Source: Hemileia vastatrix (lineage: Eukaryota > Basidiomycota > Pucciniomycetes > Pucciniales > Zaghouaniaceae). Taken from it: a DNA stretch of 64,000 nucleotides. Below, one piece after another: positions 34,428 to 45,404 of this stretch; the stretch's first letter is position 1; every line of letters starts with the position of its first letter. Location of the stretch: contig JASXTE010000007.1 of assembly GCA_030280995.1 (NCBI GenBank), positions 12,119,001 through 12,183,000 of the forward strand, in the 5' to 3' direction. The translations under genes and the position numbers were made by a program. The notes below the pieces were generated by a model. The model saw only the letters and a list, made by a program, of their open reading frames with translations, had not been told where the DNA came from and made no database searches.

Positions 34428-35900
34428 TCAACACATATCTGTAATCCTGAAACAACATGACCAAGGACCTTTAAAGAATGAAAACCAAAATTTACATTTC
34501 TTCAAAGCAAGTGTCATATTGATTTCATCCATTTTATGGAACCCTTTACACAGGTGGTTAAGATGGTCCTCAAATTTTTTTGAGAATATAATGATATCAT
34601 CAATATAAACCTTCAGCCATCCTTCAATTATCTCCTGATGGAATGTGTTATCCATAACTTTTTGGAAAACTGAAGGGGAATTTTTAGGGCCAAACATACT
34701 TATAAATACCCATATGAGTATCAATCATCAGAAAATTCTGAGAATTCTTCTCAACTGGTACCTAGTGATATCCCTTGTTACCATCCAAACAGCTGATATA
34801 TTTAGCACCTTGTAGGGTAGCATGTATAGAGCTAATTCTAGGTAAAGGATAGATATCATCAACAGTATAAGTATTCAGTGCTCTATAATCACCAAATAAC
34901 CTGGCTTTATCTTTCTCATAAGAAATTAAGACAGGTGAGATAACACAATATTTAGGTGTTTCAACTAGCTTTTCAATAATATTCATTTTTAAAAGGGTAG
35001 AAATATTGTCTTCAATATCTTTTCTCTTTGTGGGAGAAGCAGGATAAGGCTTCTTCTTTAAACTAGGTGGTATGTCAGTTAATGGAAAAGATAATGAAAG
35101 TTTCATTTCTTCTTTAACTAATCCTAGTTCATGTGACCCATGAGCAAAGGCCATAGGAAAAGATTTTATCAATTAAATAATGGAATATTTATCCTCACCA
35201 GAAGGTTGTTCTCCAAAAGAAGCATTGTCAATTTCAGACATAAGGGCATGCATTTCTTTTGTAGATCTTCCTTTATATTGAACCACAGAATTACATGTGT
35301 TAAATTCTGGTTTTAATAATTTTTTAGGAAAGGAAATCTTAAATTTTCTCTTCCCATTCATCCACATTGTGAAACATTGGTTTGAAGGATCCAATTTTAT
35401 GCAATACTTGGTTAAAATATCATTCCCTACAATAAACCAATTGCTTAAGTTAACATTTTTCATGACAACAAAATCACATATAGCTCTTACAAAATCACAG
35501 TTATATTTAAAAAACACTGTGGCCTTGTATTTACCAATGGGGGACAAAACAGAGCCATAAACTCTCCAATTTTCAGAAATGATAGGAATAAGTTTTGATT
35601 TATAGTCTTGATCCACTGAAGCAAGTGCTTTTTCAGATACTAAACTTCCTGAAGCTCAAGAATCCAGAACAACTTCAATGCTGGTTCCATTGATCAAGAC
35701 TGGTGCCTTGAGAGGGGCAATAACAATTGAGCTATCCTCAATGTTCTTTATGATCTCAGCATCTTCAACTGTAGATAAATCATTATTATCAATATCAATA
35801 GTATCTAAATAATGAATATCCTCTTCCAGCATCAAGATTTCTTGTTGAGATTCATATGAAATATTGTTGGCACAATCACTTGAAGTATCATCTAGTGCTA
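34428..35900 (-). pseudogene. Element C protease and reverse transcriptase
   Basis: Broken into blocks 35616-35173, 35172-34762 and 34724-34428. The protease site near 35660 reads VLDS-stop-AS, a TGA in place of the Gly of the DSGA site. RT shows ARLFGDYRALNTYTVDD (Cys to Phe in LCGDYR), LDGNKGYH then a stop, and VYIDDIIIFSK. The flap and connection parts carry further frameshifts. This part is clearly dead. Confidence 0.85.
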
Positions 35901-38187
35901 TTGTGTCATCAGCATGCTCCTCAGTTTTTTCAACAAGATTTATCTTCTTGTCACAAACATGGCCTTTCTACCAAGGCTTGTTGCACTTGAAGCAAGTGTT
36001 TGTTGCATACTTTTTAGGTGCAACAGGGGCAGAAGATTTACCAACCTTTTCCAGAGGTTTTTGTCTGTAATTAGAGTTTTTCTCCAATGAAGTCCTAGGA
36101 ATGAATCTTCTAGAATCATACTATTTGTTTAGAAGGATCTCATTAAAAGTATTAATAAAAGAAGAAGGTTCTCTGGTGAACTCAGTCCTAGCCACTATCA
36201 AGTCTCTCAGAGACATTGGTAATTTATAAAGGATCCTGTCCTTCCATAACTCAAACTCCATATTTGGGTCCATTGCCCTCAAGATTTTTACAAGTTTCAT
36301 TAAGAACTCAATAGGTTTATTAGTAGAAGAGCTATATCTAGTTTCCTCATACTGCCTTTGTTGAGCCATATTAAACTTGGAGACACCAAATTGTGCTTTA
36401 ATCAATTTCTTCCAATCTTCCCATGAGTAGTCATTCCTATCCAGGAGAACAGATTCATACCACATTAGGGCTACATTGGTAAACAAAGAAATTAACTTAG
36501 ACAAAATTTCCTTATCTGGGAGCTGGTAAGAGTTTTTTAATTTATCAATTTTGCAAATGAATTGCTGCCAATCAGAAGAAGAATCACCATCAAATGTTGG
36601 ATACTGGTCAAGGTTTGGCCAATTCTTTTGATTTGAAGGAGTCTCCTTAGTACTAGCTTGTTTCTGAGTAAGAAGCAGCTGTAACTTCTCCAATTGTGCA
36701 GTAATCTCATTGTTTAATCCTTCTGTTGAAGATCCTGGTGCATCATCAATTTTTGATGGAAACTCAGTGGTATCAACAGGTATTTCTGGAACTAATTTTA
36801 CTTTAGATGAACTAGCAATAGGTAAACTTGGAGAATCCTGTACCATATGTTACTTTAAAGAAATGTCAGAATATTTTTTATCATTAAACAATGAGTTCAA
36901 TTTCTCTTCAATGGTTGTTAGTCTGGTTTTCACTCTTGGAAGACTAGATAAACTCTCATTGATCTTTGAAAAAGATAACTGATTTTTATTTTGAAAAAAT
37001 GAATAATGATCACTCAATCTTTTCAGGTTCATCTTATCTATCTCTAGCTCCTGGCAACAGATAGACACAGTATCTTGTAATTTAGACAAATTATTTTTAA
37101 TATTTTGTCATAAAGCAAATTTCTTTTCATGAGTTGCTTTATAATTAAACAAATCATCAGAAACTCTCTGTAATTCACTCCTCAATGATTGATAACCCTG
37201 CTCAGTTAACAAACTATTAAACTTTTGAGTCAATTGCATATTTTTCATGATATGATTTTGTTTTGCAATAATATCTCTCAATTATTTATCATTAATTTAT
37301 GCTACATCTGGAGTGTTTCTCAATAATGAAACAGAGTAACTTTCCAGATTCTCATAAAACTCAGGATCAAGTGTTTCATCAATAACAGCCATATCAGGAT
37401 TTATCATTGAAGTAGCAATTAAAACTAAAGGATTAGATACATTAGAATATTGAGTGATTTGTCTACTCTTATCAGCCTCTACTGGTCTCACAGTTTTATC
37501 TCCTCTTCCAGAATTACCTGAAGGAACTGAATCAGCAACAAGAAATGGTACTTGAGATTCAATAGAGGGGCTTACCAAGGCTTGGGCAAGATCTGAATAT
37601 TGTTTTTTCTTTTTCTGCCTCCTTGATAAGGGTGAGGTGTGGGGTTGAATCGACTGGGTCTTGACAGACCTGCCTGAGGCATTTGAGTCTGCTGATGTTG
37701 AGACAGATAATCCCACTGGGTGTTTAGCCAATCCCACTGCCACTTTGATACTTCCACATTTTCTGGTTGCTGGGGAGCCAATTGTGGAAGATCCCTGGGG
37801 GGAGGAGGTCTCCTCTTCTCTTGAAGAAAGGCATCTATTCCTCTTACCTTTTCTTCTAGTGCATCTGTTCTTGACCTCAGTCTTAAGTTCTCTGTTCTCA
37901 GTTCTTTTATGTGGATGGAGAGGTTCTTCACTTGCTGAGGCAGAGGCATCTTTTTCATCTTGAAGCCTTTGGGAAGTCCTTCTGGGGGGTTGATGGAAGG
38001 CTTTTGTTCCTGAGCATTTTTCTCCACTAGTATTTCCACTTCCTCCATTTCCACATCCTGATTGGTTCAATGATTGATTAATTTGAGTCAATTTTGTAGT
38101 CAAGGGAAAACTTACAGAAGTAGTTTCATCATAATTAATCAGATCCAATTCCTCTTCACGGGCAGCAGAAACACCTTGATCAGTCAT
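35901..38187 (-). pseudogene. Element C gag
   Basis: Starts at ATG 38187 (MTDQGVSAAREEELDLINYD). Blocks 38187-37297, 37089-36850 and 36846-36121 align end to end with the uninterrupted gag of element G. The order is a disordered N-terminus, a Leu/Lys coiled coil (KINESLSSLPRVKTRLTTIEEK), the core NWPNLDQYPTFDGDSSSDW, then a knuckle near 35965 that reads CFKCNKPW-stop-KGHVC. Stops near 37294, 36847, 36118 and 35970 show decay. The first 600 bases also code the accessory ORF. Confidence 0.85.
37514..38187 (-). CDS. Spliced accessory ORF of element C, intact
   Basis: The only copy with the second frame fully open. Exon 1 is 38187-38116 (24 codons, ends DETTS). Intron 1 is 38115-38058 (58 bp, GTAAGT..CAATCAG). 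Exon 2 is 38057-37576. Intron 2 is 37575-37518 (58 bp, GTAAGC, GCTGATT, CTTCAG). Exon 3 supplies GTAA, which completes Trp-stop. Predicted product 185 aa: acidic start (DVEMEEVEIL), GLPKGFKMKKMPLPQQVKNL, a coiled coil over about residues 60-100, a Pro-rich linker, VSKWQWDWLNTQWDYLSQ, a Gln/Pro-rich part, HPYQGGRKRK and a PW end. No membrane segment or known domain was recognised. Splicing is inferred from site consensus, phase (0 in all five copies) and conservation; no transcript evidence is available here. Confidence 0.6.
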
Positions 38188-39022
38188 TTTTTAAATTTAA
38201 CTTGAACTGAGGGAAGGAAACAATAAGATGAATTAGTTTTATTTTTTCTTTTATTAAAAGAATAATAATAATAAAAAAAAGAATAAAAAAAAATCTTTAG
38301 GACAAAAATCAACTGAAAATAATAATCAAATTATTTATTAACTGAAAATAATTTTATAACCAGGATTAAAAGAAATCAACTGAAGAAAAAAAATTAATTT
38401 TTAATTAACAAATTAATTTTTGATAATTATCAGGATTTAAATCAACTGAAAGATATTTAATTTCCAGGACTTAATGTCAACTGAAATAATTTTAATATTA
38501 TTTATTTTTTATTAATTATTGAAATTGTATTGTCAGGACAATTTGTCAACTGGAACAATAATATTTAATTTATCAGGACAAATTCAACTCAAAAATATAA
38601 TATAATTAAAAAAAATTATTACTTCTAGGACTAAGAACACAATTGCTCTATCTTTGTCAACTAGGAAAAAAAATAAAAATTCCAATTTTACCAGACACCT
38701 CCCCCTGTAAAATGAGCAAATTAATGCCACTTACAGAGTGCTGAGTAAAAGGAAATATGTAGAGTATGAAGAATGCAAAGTGACCCACAAATAGTAATCA
38801 ATATAATTACCACAAAAGTGTATGACTATAGTCAATATATAAACTTAAGTTTTGGAGCGCAGTTCAATTCCTGTTGGCAGCAAAAAAATTAAGTCGCGTG
38901 ATTGATGACATTTGTGCTTTTCGTCGTCCACTCGTCCTTATAGGTAGCTCAATGGTGATGGTCCCACAATCTCAGGCCTCAAGATAACAATGTGCCATCA
39001 ACAATTCGGAAAGGGTCCCAAC
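38188..39022 (-). other. Leader of element C, with CAGTTGA..TCCTG repeats
   Basis: Between gag and the 5' LTR. It opens at 39022 (minus) with GTTGGGACCCTTTCCGAATT, the conserved post-LTR motif. At about 38888-38853 (minus) lies TTTGCTGCCAACAGGAATTG, a tRNA-antisense-like segment. From about 38670 to 38290 there are six or seven copies of CAGTTGA-N(4-8)-TCCTG in loose spacing, as in element G. Confidence 0.6.
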
Positions 39023-39833
39023 TGTCGATGGGTCTCTTGGTCTAGAAGATTAATCTGGAGGTTCTATGAGAATTTTAAGTGGATTTATTGGACTCTCAAA
39101 AGCAATGTACATATTTCTTAATCTTTTTGATTGTTTTACTCAAATTATAAGAGGTGGATTCAAATATTATTATAAATTATAGCTTAGAATTACGTTAATG
39201 TAAGTACTAGTGTTATAAAGTATAGCAATAAAAGAGTTATTTAATTGATGTGTTATAAAATGGTAAGTAAGTAAGGAATGATTTAAAAAGTACAAAAAGA
39301 GAGGGCCTTTTATAGGCAAAATGTGAGAAATAAAAACACAGAGTTAACACCACCTAATAAAAGGGTGTGAGAGGAAAAAACTAAATAAAGAGAGTATGTG
39401 AAATATAAAAACATATACTAAATGGTGTGTCAATAAAAGGTATCATTTTTATTTGAAATAAAACTTGAGTTCCCTTAGACTGTCACACTTAGTATAAAGC
39501 ATTTGATTTAAAATGTTGTTTCAACGGAAATTTAAATTTCTTAATAAAGGAATTTGAATTTTTTTAGATTTTATTATATTTTTAATATCATTTTTATTCC
39601 CTCCTCATCTGTATTATTGAACATGGTGTTAGGGAGTAAAAATGTATGTGACATTTATCTATTATTGTCAATTACTAAAATTACTTAATGTACTTAGCTT
39701 AGTTAATTGTAAGTAATACATAAGTAAGTAATAATTAATTAATTAATTATTAATAGGGATTTTAAAAGGCGTGGCTTCATCTCAGTAAGATAATTAATTA
39801 TTTTACTGGATAAGTTCAGTAGCCTGGCTGACA
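39023..39833 (-). mobile_element. 5' LTR of chromovirus C
   Basis: On the minus strand TGTCAGCCAGGCTACTGAAC (39833) to CCAAGAGACCCATCGACA (39023), 811 bp. Contains the GCCTATAAAAGG promoter block. No matching target duplication was seen at the far end of C. Confidence 0.85.
39307..39314 (-). promoter_or_regulatory. TATA box of LTR C (5' copy)
   Basis: TATAAAAG on the minus strand within TTTTGCCTATAAAAGGCCC. This would drive the element C RNA. Confidence 0.55.
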
Positions 39834-40833
39834 ATCATCATCATCATGACATACAGTGCCCGAAAATATCTTCTTGTCGCCACCTAATCTGCAACTCCTT
39901 TCTTTGCTCTTTTTACTTCACCTATAAGCCCATCTACTCAGCAATATTTTCTCGTCCAATCATTGATACTGATATGTTCATATCTCAACTTTCACTCAAT
40001 ATGTTTTATTTTTTCTTACCCCTCTCACTATTTATATTATTTAAGCCGATAAAGGGTCAGTGTTTTTTTAATAGCTATCATATAAAAATACCCACATCCA
40101 GAAGAGGAACACAAGCACTCAATCAAAACCCAAGGCAATGAATGATCAATATGGCATGTTCCGGAACCAATCAAAGCATGATAGCTCATAAAGTTTTCCA
40201 TTCTTCATGCCACCATCTTCTCCATTGTTGACTGGCGTTTTGAAAGTGGCTTGGGTGGAAACAATTTACCTTGTCATGGTCACCCGCATAAAAGTTTCTG
40301 CTGAGATAATCTCAACATCAATACAAAACACAATCAATGACATATGTGACTTCATTGCTTAACTAATCTTGTCAACTCCATGCCTCTAAAAATGAAAGCA
40401 AAGCAGTTATCGAGGCATCTGGTAACCTCACCTGCAGGCGGCCTTGACAAAAATAGTAATTTTTCTTTTTAATTTTTTTTTTTTTTTGCCTGTCATACAA
40501 TGATAGAGTAACCGCAGAGCTTTATTCAGTCGTGTTATTTTCACCTCTCAGAAGTAATTTGTTTGTGATTTAAAAAAATGTATGTCTGTCAAAATGTTAA
40601 ATTACAAAAAAGGTGTTTGCGATATGCTTTTTTTTAATTAGATATTCTAAAACTAAAGGTCAAGAATGACCTATGATGATGGTTTTAATGAGAATCAATG
40701 CTTTTTTTGTGAGAGATACATAAGAAAAAGGAGGTGACGAGGATATAGTGCCGGGCACTGTACATACATGCATTTCACACCCATGTTTTTCATTTCCCTT
40801 CCTTTCACACCATTCCTTATCAATCATAAATTT

Positions 40834-40878
<45 letters not shown>

Positions 40879-41483
40879 GCCACCACTCTTCATAATAAAT
40901 ATTAGCAACCCACACACATATGATATATATAACCTCATTCAAGTCACTCATTTTTCCTTCTTATGGAAGAAAATACCAAAAATGTCATTCCAATCACACA
41001 TCAATACAACAAAGAGACTCAGCCATCACATATGTATCTATATATCTATAATGTATGTTCATCATATATAAAAATCAAAAAATCAAACCTAGAGCAGATC
41101 CTCGGTCTAAAATGTCTTTCTTTATCAATTTGCATAAAGCAAGATTAATGCTTAAAAAAAAGTAAAAAAGCCAATTGTTTAAATTTAGCAAAACGATAGA
41201 CCACAAAAGAATGATATAATCAAAATTCACGTTTATATTCATATATAAATGTATATAACGTTTAAGACGTTGGTAAACAAAGAAAGCAATCAAAAGTGAT
41301 TAGTTTGATAGCTGAAACAGAACAAATAAATAACAAGAAAAATAGGGGAAAAAAATGCCAGAAAGATGTAATAATAGAACGTTCCCTTGTAATGCAAACT
41401 AGAATTATTGAATGACAATTATTTCCTTCTTCATGGCTGCACTGGAAAATATAAACAAGATTCGATAAAAAGGGATAAACATT
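39834..41483. other. Intergenic, no gene established; (A)33 run
   Basis: Mixed sequence between element C and the host genes, including a pure A run at 40845-40877. A short minus-strand frame (about 40360-40270) reads VEIISAETFMRVTMTR before a GTAAAT. It looks somewhat coding, but it is too short to assign and no neighbouring exons were found. Confidence 0.4.
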
Positions 41484-42875
41484 TTACCAATCTTCCCAAC
41501 CATCGTTAGCGATTTTGTCTGGAGTTCCAAGTATCTTTGTTGACTTTCCGGTGGGCGTCATGCAAGAGAGATTAGATGATGATTTGGATTCTTGTAACTG
41601 TTGTTTTTGACGGGCTGCAGTGAGTGGAGCTACATGTGACCATCCAAGATCAGTGGATAATCTATTTGGAGATTCAAAACTATTTCTAGATTCATTAGTT
41701 TCGCTAGGTGGTCCTGAATTAGGTATAGAAGTATATTCTGAACCATGATCAATATGACTACTTGCATCATCATCATCATCACTCATAGAGTCACGGAGGT
41801 AATAAGAATGACCATCGTCATTTTGGGAATGAGGAAGAGGGTCATAATCACCAGCTGAAATGGTGTTACTGAATTGCTCTACTTGTTGACTACCCAAATC
41901 ACCAACATCATAACCTCTAGCACGAGCCTGATTAGAGGCAGCTTTCAGACTTTCTGCGGCGAAGGCAGAGGTTGATTTAGTAGCAGAGAGAACAGTTTGC
42001 TGAAACTTAGAAGCAAATGACCAGACTTGAGTTTGTAGCTCAGGATCAGATATTTTTTCTTGAGTAGGTTTAACGACGTTATCTTGAATAGTTTTAGAAG
42101 CAGATAAAAGGGTAGATGTAAATAAACCCCAACCTTTCGAAATAGCGGGAGCTGAAAGAGTGTCATTGAATGAAGTTGATGGAGGGAAAGTTGAAAGTGA
42201 AGGTGAACCAAAGCCAGCATATGATCCGGACTGTGACTGATTTTTTGGTGTGTACGGTTGATTATCAGATGAGGACTGATGTTTAGAAGCAGGTGAATGT
42301 GGGGCTGGGGTTTGGCTGGGATCATACGTGCGACCTTGTGATTCAGCGGTCAGAAAATCTCTATACTGAGCGGCAAAATGGGTAGCATATAGTGTGGGAA
42401 TAGACATTTGTGGGGAATAGCTTTCAGAAAGACCATGATCCTGACACCAAGACTTCCACTTAGCATTTCCACCATGTTCTATAGTAAGGGTGCGGGAGAG
42501 TATTGAAAATAAGAAAGAAAAAAAAAGTGTGTGAGGGTGATGGTTGAAAATGAGAGATTAGGGAAAGAGTGACGCAACTCATTTTCTGAAATTGAAGAGA
42601 AGACCAATTATCGAGAGTGACGGAGCGTACAAAGGAAAGATGTACACCCAGAGAGCGATGGGTACCAGAGCAAGTGAGACATATGAAAGTTCCATAAGAG
42701 ATGGAAGCCCATTGTGGGGAGGGAGCACCACAACTTGTGATGAGGAAGGATTAGATAAATACTGATTGAGAAAGGAGTAGTGGAAAGAGAGCTAGAGAGG
42801 GGCTTACTCAGCACATGAAGCGTTATCTTCTTGACGAGAAAGAGCAAGAAGGTCTTGGAGGAATGGATTGGACAT
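41484..42875 (-). CDS. ADP-ribosylation factor GTPase-activating protein (Gcs1/ArfGAP1 type)
   Basis: Three exons on the minus strand: 42875-42808, 42733-42579 and 42478-41484; introns of 74 bp (GTAAGC..CACAAG) and 100 bp (GTTGCG..CTATAG). Total 405 aa. Residues 1-120 are the ArfGAP domain: the zinc finger C21-X2-C24-X16-C41-X2-C44 in [20 protein letters not shown], then the arginine finger R49 in HRSLGVH, and [18 protein letters not shown]. The rest is Ser/Gln-rich with a helical [17 protein letters not shown] segment typical of lipid-packing ArfGAP motifs, ending in an acidic-aromatic NDGWEDW tail. The protein stimulates GTP hydrolysis on Arf at Golgi membranes. The start was chosen because MSNPFLQDL fits the family start; an upstream in-frame Met at 43067 would add a repeat-encoded segment. 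The second intron donor is non-standard (GTTGCG), so that boundary is slightly less sure. Confidence 0.92.
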
Positions 42876-42930
42876 TGGAAGATGAGAAGAGAAAAAAGAG
42901 CAGACAAAGAAAAAGTCAACCCGGGCAGCT

Positions 42931-43026
42931 ATGCATATGAAGATGCATATGAAGATGCATATGAAGATGCATATGAAGATGCATATGAAGATGCATATGA
43001 AGATGCATATGAAGATGCATATGAAG
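42931..43026. repeat. Eight perfect 12-bp repeats (ATGCATATGAAG)
   Basis: 96 bp, eight exact copies, starting 55 bp upstream of the ArfGAP start codon, within its 5' UTR or promoter. Each unit contains ATGCAT and CATATG palindromes. Read in frame it gives (YEDA)n on the plus strand and (ICIF)n on the minus strand, which explains the open frames here. Confidence 0.95.
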
Positions 43027-43620
43027 TCATCCTTGGGAATGCAGTCACGTGGAAGATGATGATCCACAACGTTCAGACACCTCCAAGCCTAACCTAACCC
43101 CAACCTGGATGTTTTCCCAGAACTCTCCGTCTTCTAATTAAAAAGAAAGACCATGCCAGGATATTTCCACCATCCATTCACATCTGTTTCTCTGATTGGT
43201 GTGGGTGAAGTGAATCTGGGGTTGTGTAGATAGCATGATCAGCTCATCATCTATGTCACCCAAGTGAGAAGCTAGGTAGCTTAATAACTAAGTACATAAT
43301 ACATACACACATTCTTCCTTGACACTTAACACTAACACTCCACCCATCCATCCCCCATCAACTTGGGTTCTCATTCCAACCATCAGTCAACACCTCAGTA
43401 TTAACCTACTTTCCTTACTAAATACTGAACATTGAATATCTGCTAGTCCTCCCACACTTAATTCTTTCTCATCATTATCTTCATACTCATACTCATCTTT
43501 ATAATTTTTATATGTTTACCCACATCTTAATAATAGCCCTAACCCTTATTCTTAATATAATCTATTTCACCTCCCCTTTCCTAAAACACATACAGTAACT
43601 CAATAACTCATTCTCATCCC
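43027..43620. promoter_or_regulatory. Divergent intergenic region, ArfGAP / zinc-knuckle gene
   Basis: About 600 bp between the repeat array and the start of the plus-strand zinc-knuckle gene. It is pyrimidine-rich towards the plus-strand gene, as in many fungal promoters. No clear TATA box. Holds the promoters of both genes by position. Confidence 0.4.
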
Positions 43621-45404
43621 ATGCCTGATACTTTAGAATTTACTTTTGACTCCAATCCTTCTCCTATTCATTCCCAAGGTTCTCCTTCCAATCCTCACCC
43701 CAAATCACCATCATCTTCTCTAGGGCATTCTCCTTCCTGTCTTCCTCCTGCTCTTCCTGCTCCCCCTCTTCCCTTACCTTCTTTTACTCCACTTTCTCCA
43801 GACGATGACGATCCTTCACAAACAAACCGATACTTTAATAAACTTCAATCAGCTCCTCTCCTTTGCTCAATATGTTCTTCAACTGATCATCTCAAGTCCG
43901 ACTGCCCGCATACCTTGGTCCGTTCACTTTTTATCAAGTCCCCCTCAGCACTTGCATCTCCTCTTTTCCCTTTAAATCCTCTCTCTGACTTCAAACTCGT
44001 CTTATCCATTTATCTACCAATTCATCAATTGTAAAGTGTCTCACTTGCGGGGCTATTGATCAGCACGAGTCTCGTTCATGTCCCCGGTCTATAATTTGCT
44101 TTAATTGCGGCAACACCGGTCACTTTTCTCGGGTATCATTCTTTTTTATATAAATGGATAATATACTAATCATCATAGCTAATTTGTTCTTTTTTATCTT
44201 ACATCTCTCAATCACCCACTCACACGTCTTATATCATGTCTTAATTGGCTTTGCTCATCAGGATTGCCCTTATGCCTATTCACGCTCTAAAATTAACTCA
44301 GGCTCTTGTTCTCTGTGCAATTCTACCCTTCATTTGGCAATCGTTGGTCTTGATTCTTTATTTTTAATATTTTTAAATTTTTTTCAAAAAAAGATATCTC
44401 CTCTTGACCCTTAATCTCTATCTTCGTTCTCTTATGTTTTTTTTTTCTTCAACTTCCAAGAATTGTCCTTCAATATGGCGCCAGTATATCTTGATAAATT
44501 CGTCACCCAAGCTCCCCTCTCGCCCCATAATAAAAGCTTGCTACGTAGGTGATTTTTTTTTCTTTACAATATTTTTATCCTCATCATCCCCATCACTTTA
44601 TCTAAAACTCGTATATCTCTTTATTTTCAGAACTGTGGTAATACTGGTGACCATTTTGGTGATGATTGTCTGCTTCCTCGTCAGAATGCCACTGCTTACC
44701 AAAAACGACCAGAACCTTCTCCCTTTTCCTCCCAACAATTATCTGATCATCATGGACCCCCACCACTTTCTACTTCCTTACAATCAAGACATTCTCCTTC
44801 TCACGAACGACAAGCTGATCTCAGACCTTCCAAATCGCGGTCAAAGCATGCTAAGTTCCAACGTGAAGAACCTGAAGAAGAAACATGGTTTGACCGTCCC
44901 GTCAGGCGTTCCCCACCCCCACCACCTCCTCGTCAAAGCTACCCACCTTCTCGATCTAAAACATTACAATCTGGTCTATCTGCTTCTACTCTTGCTTCTG
45001 GGTTGAAATTAAGTGATCGTATCAATTTCGGTAAAATCAATACTACCTTTACAGCTCCGAAATCTAAAGAACGTTCTTCTTCACCACACCCTCGATCCCT
45101 CTCTTCTCGGTCGCGTCGATCAGAAAGAACTCGTGATCGTGAACAAGTCGATACGACTGAAAGTCATTCTCACAGGAAGACGAGCGGTAGTGAAGATCAT
45201 CGAAGGAGGAGTGAAGAACGTCGTCGAAGGAATGAAGAACATCGCCATACAGACGAAGAACATCGTGACAGAAGTGAAAGACGACGTCGTAGAAAACGCA
45301 ATGAAGACCGATCTCATACTTCATTACATGATGCCCGGTCCAAGGGTGATGGCATTTCTCATCGTTCTTCAGGGAGATATGAAGGGGGTTATCGACCTTG
45401 CTAA
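43621..45404 (+). CDS. Five-zinc-knuckle RNA-binding protein, Air1/Air2-like
   Basis: Five exons: 43621-43917, 44037-44132, 44262-44342, 44461-44544 and 44631-45404, all joined in phase 0; 443 aa. The Pro/Ser-rich N-terminus (1-80) is followed by five CCHC knuckles: CSICSSTDHLKSDC (82-95), CLTCGAIDQHESRSC (100-114), CFNCGNTGHFSRDC (120-133), CSLCNSTLHLAINC (147-160) and CYNCGNTGDHFGDDC (185-199). Three introns fall inside knuckles, so each knuckle reads only when the exons are joined, which supports the exon model. The C-terminus is Arg/Glu/Ser-rich (RSRRSERTRDRE, then an RRRSEERRRRNEEH region). Five knuckles in a row are the mark of Air1/Air2, the RNA-binding subunits of the nuclear TRAMP complex that presents RNA to the exosome. 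The Arg-rich tail could instead indicate another nuclear RNA-binding role. Confidence 0.88.

Larger units (their letters stand above)
12568..39833 (-). mobile_element. Chromovirus C, old, split by nested element A
   Basis: Minus-strand Ty3/gypsy element. From right to left: 5' LTR (39023-39833), leader, gag, protease, RT, RNase H, integrase, chromodomain end, 3' LTR (12568-13351). The internal part is in two pieces, 32335-39022 and 13352-13557, which join exactly if element A (13558-32334) and one GTTTC duplication are removed. The two LTRs are much more diverged from each other than those of A or B, and no clear target duplication flanks them. C is therefore the oldest layer, although the two LTRs could also come from different insertions. 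Confidence 0.8.

Noticed and set aside
13558..39833. Repeat-induced point mutation as the cause of the stops in A, B and C
   Set aside because: Most stops stem from G-to-T or A-to-T changes (GGA to TGA, GAA to TAA, AAA to TAA) or indels, not the C-to-T/G-to-A pattern of RIP.
40270..40360. Possible exon (VEIISAETFMRVTMTR) on the minus strand
   Set aside because: Too short, no recognisable family, and no neighbouring exons with matching splice phases were found.
42804..43067. Longer ArfGAP N-terminus starting at 43067 with an (ICIF)n segment
   Set aside because: The added part is encoded by the 12-bp repeat and the ArfGAP family begins close to MSNPFLQDL; kept only as a remote alternative.
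45064..45324. Minus-strand frames over the Arg-rich tail of the Air-like gene
   Set aside because: Antisense shadows of the real exon 5.
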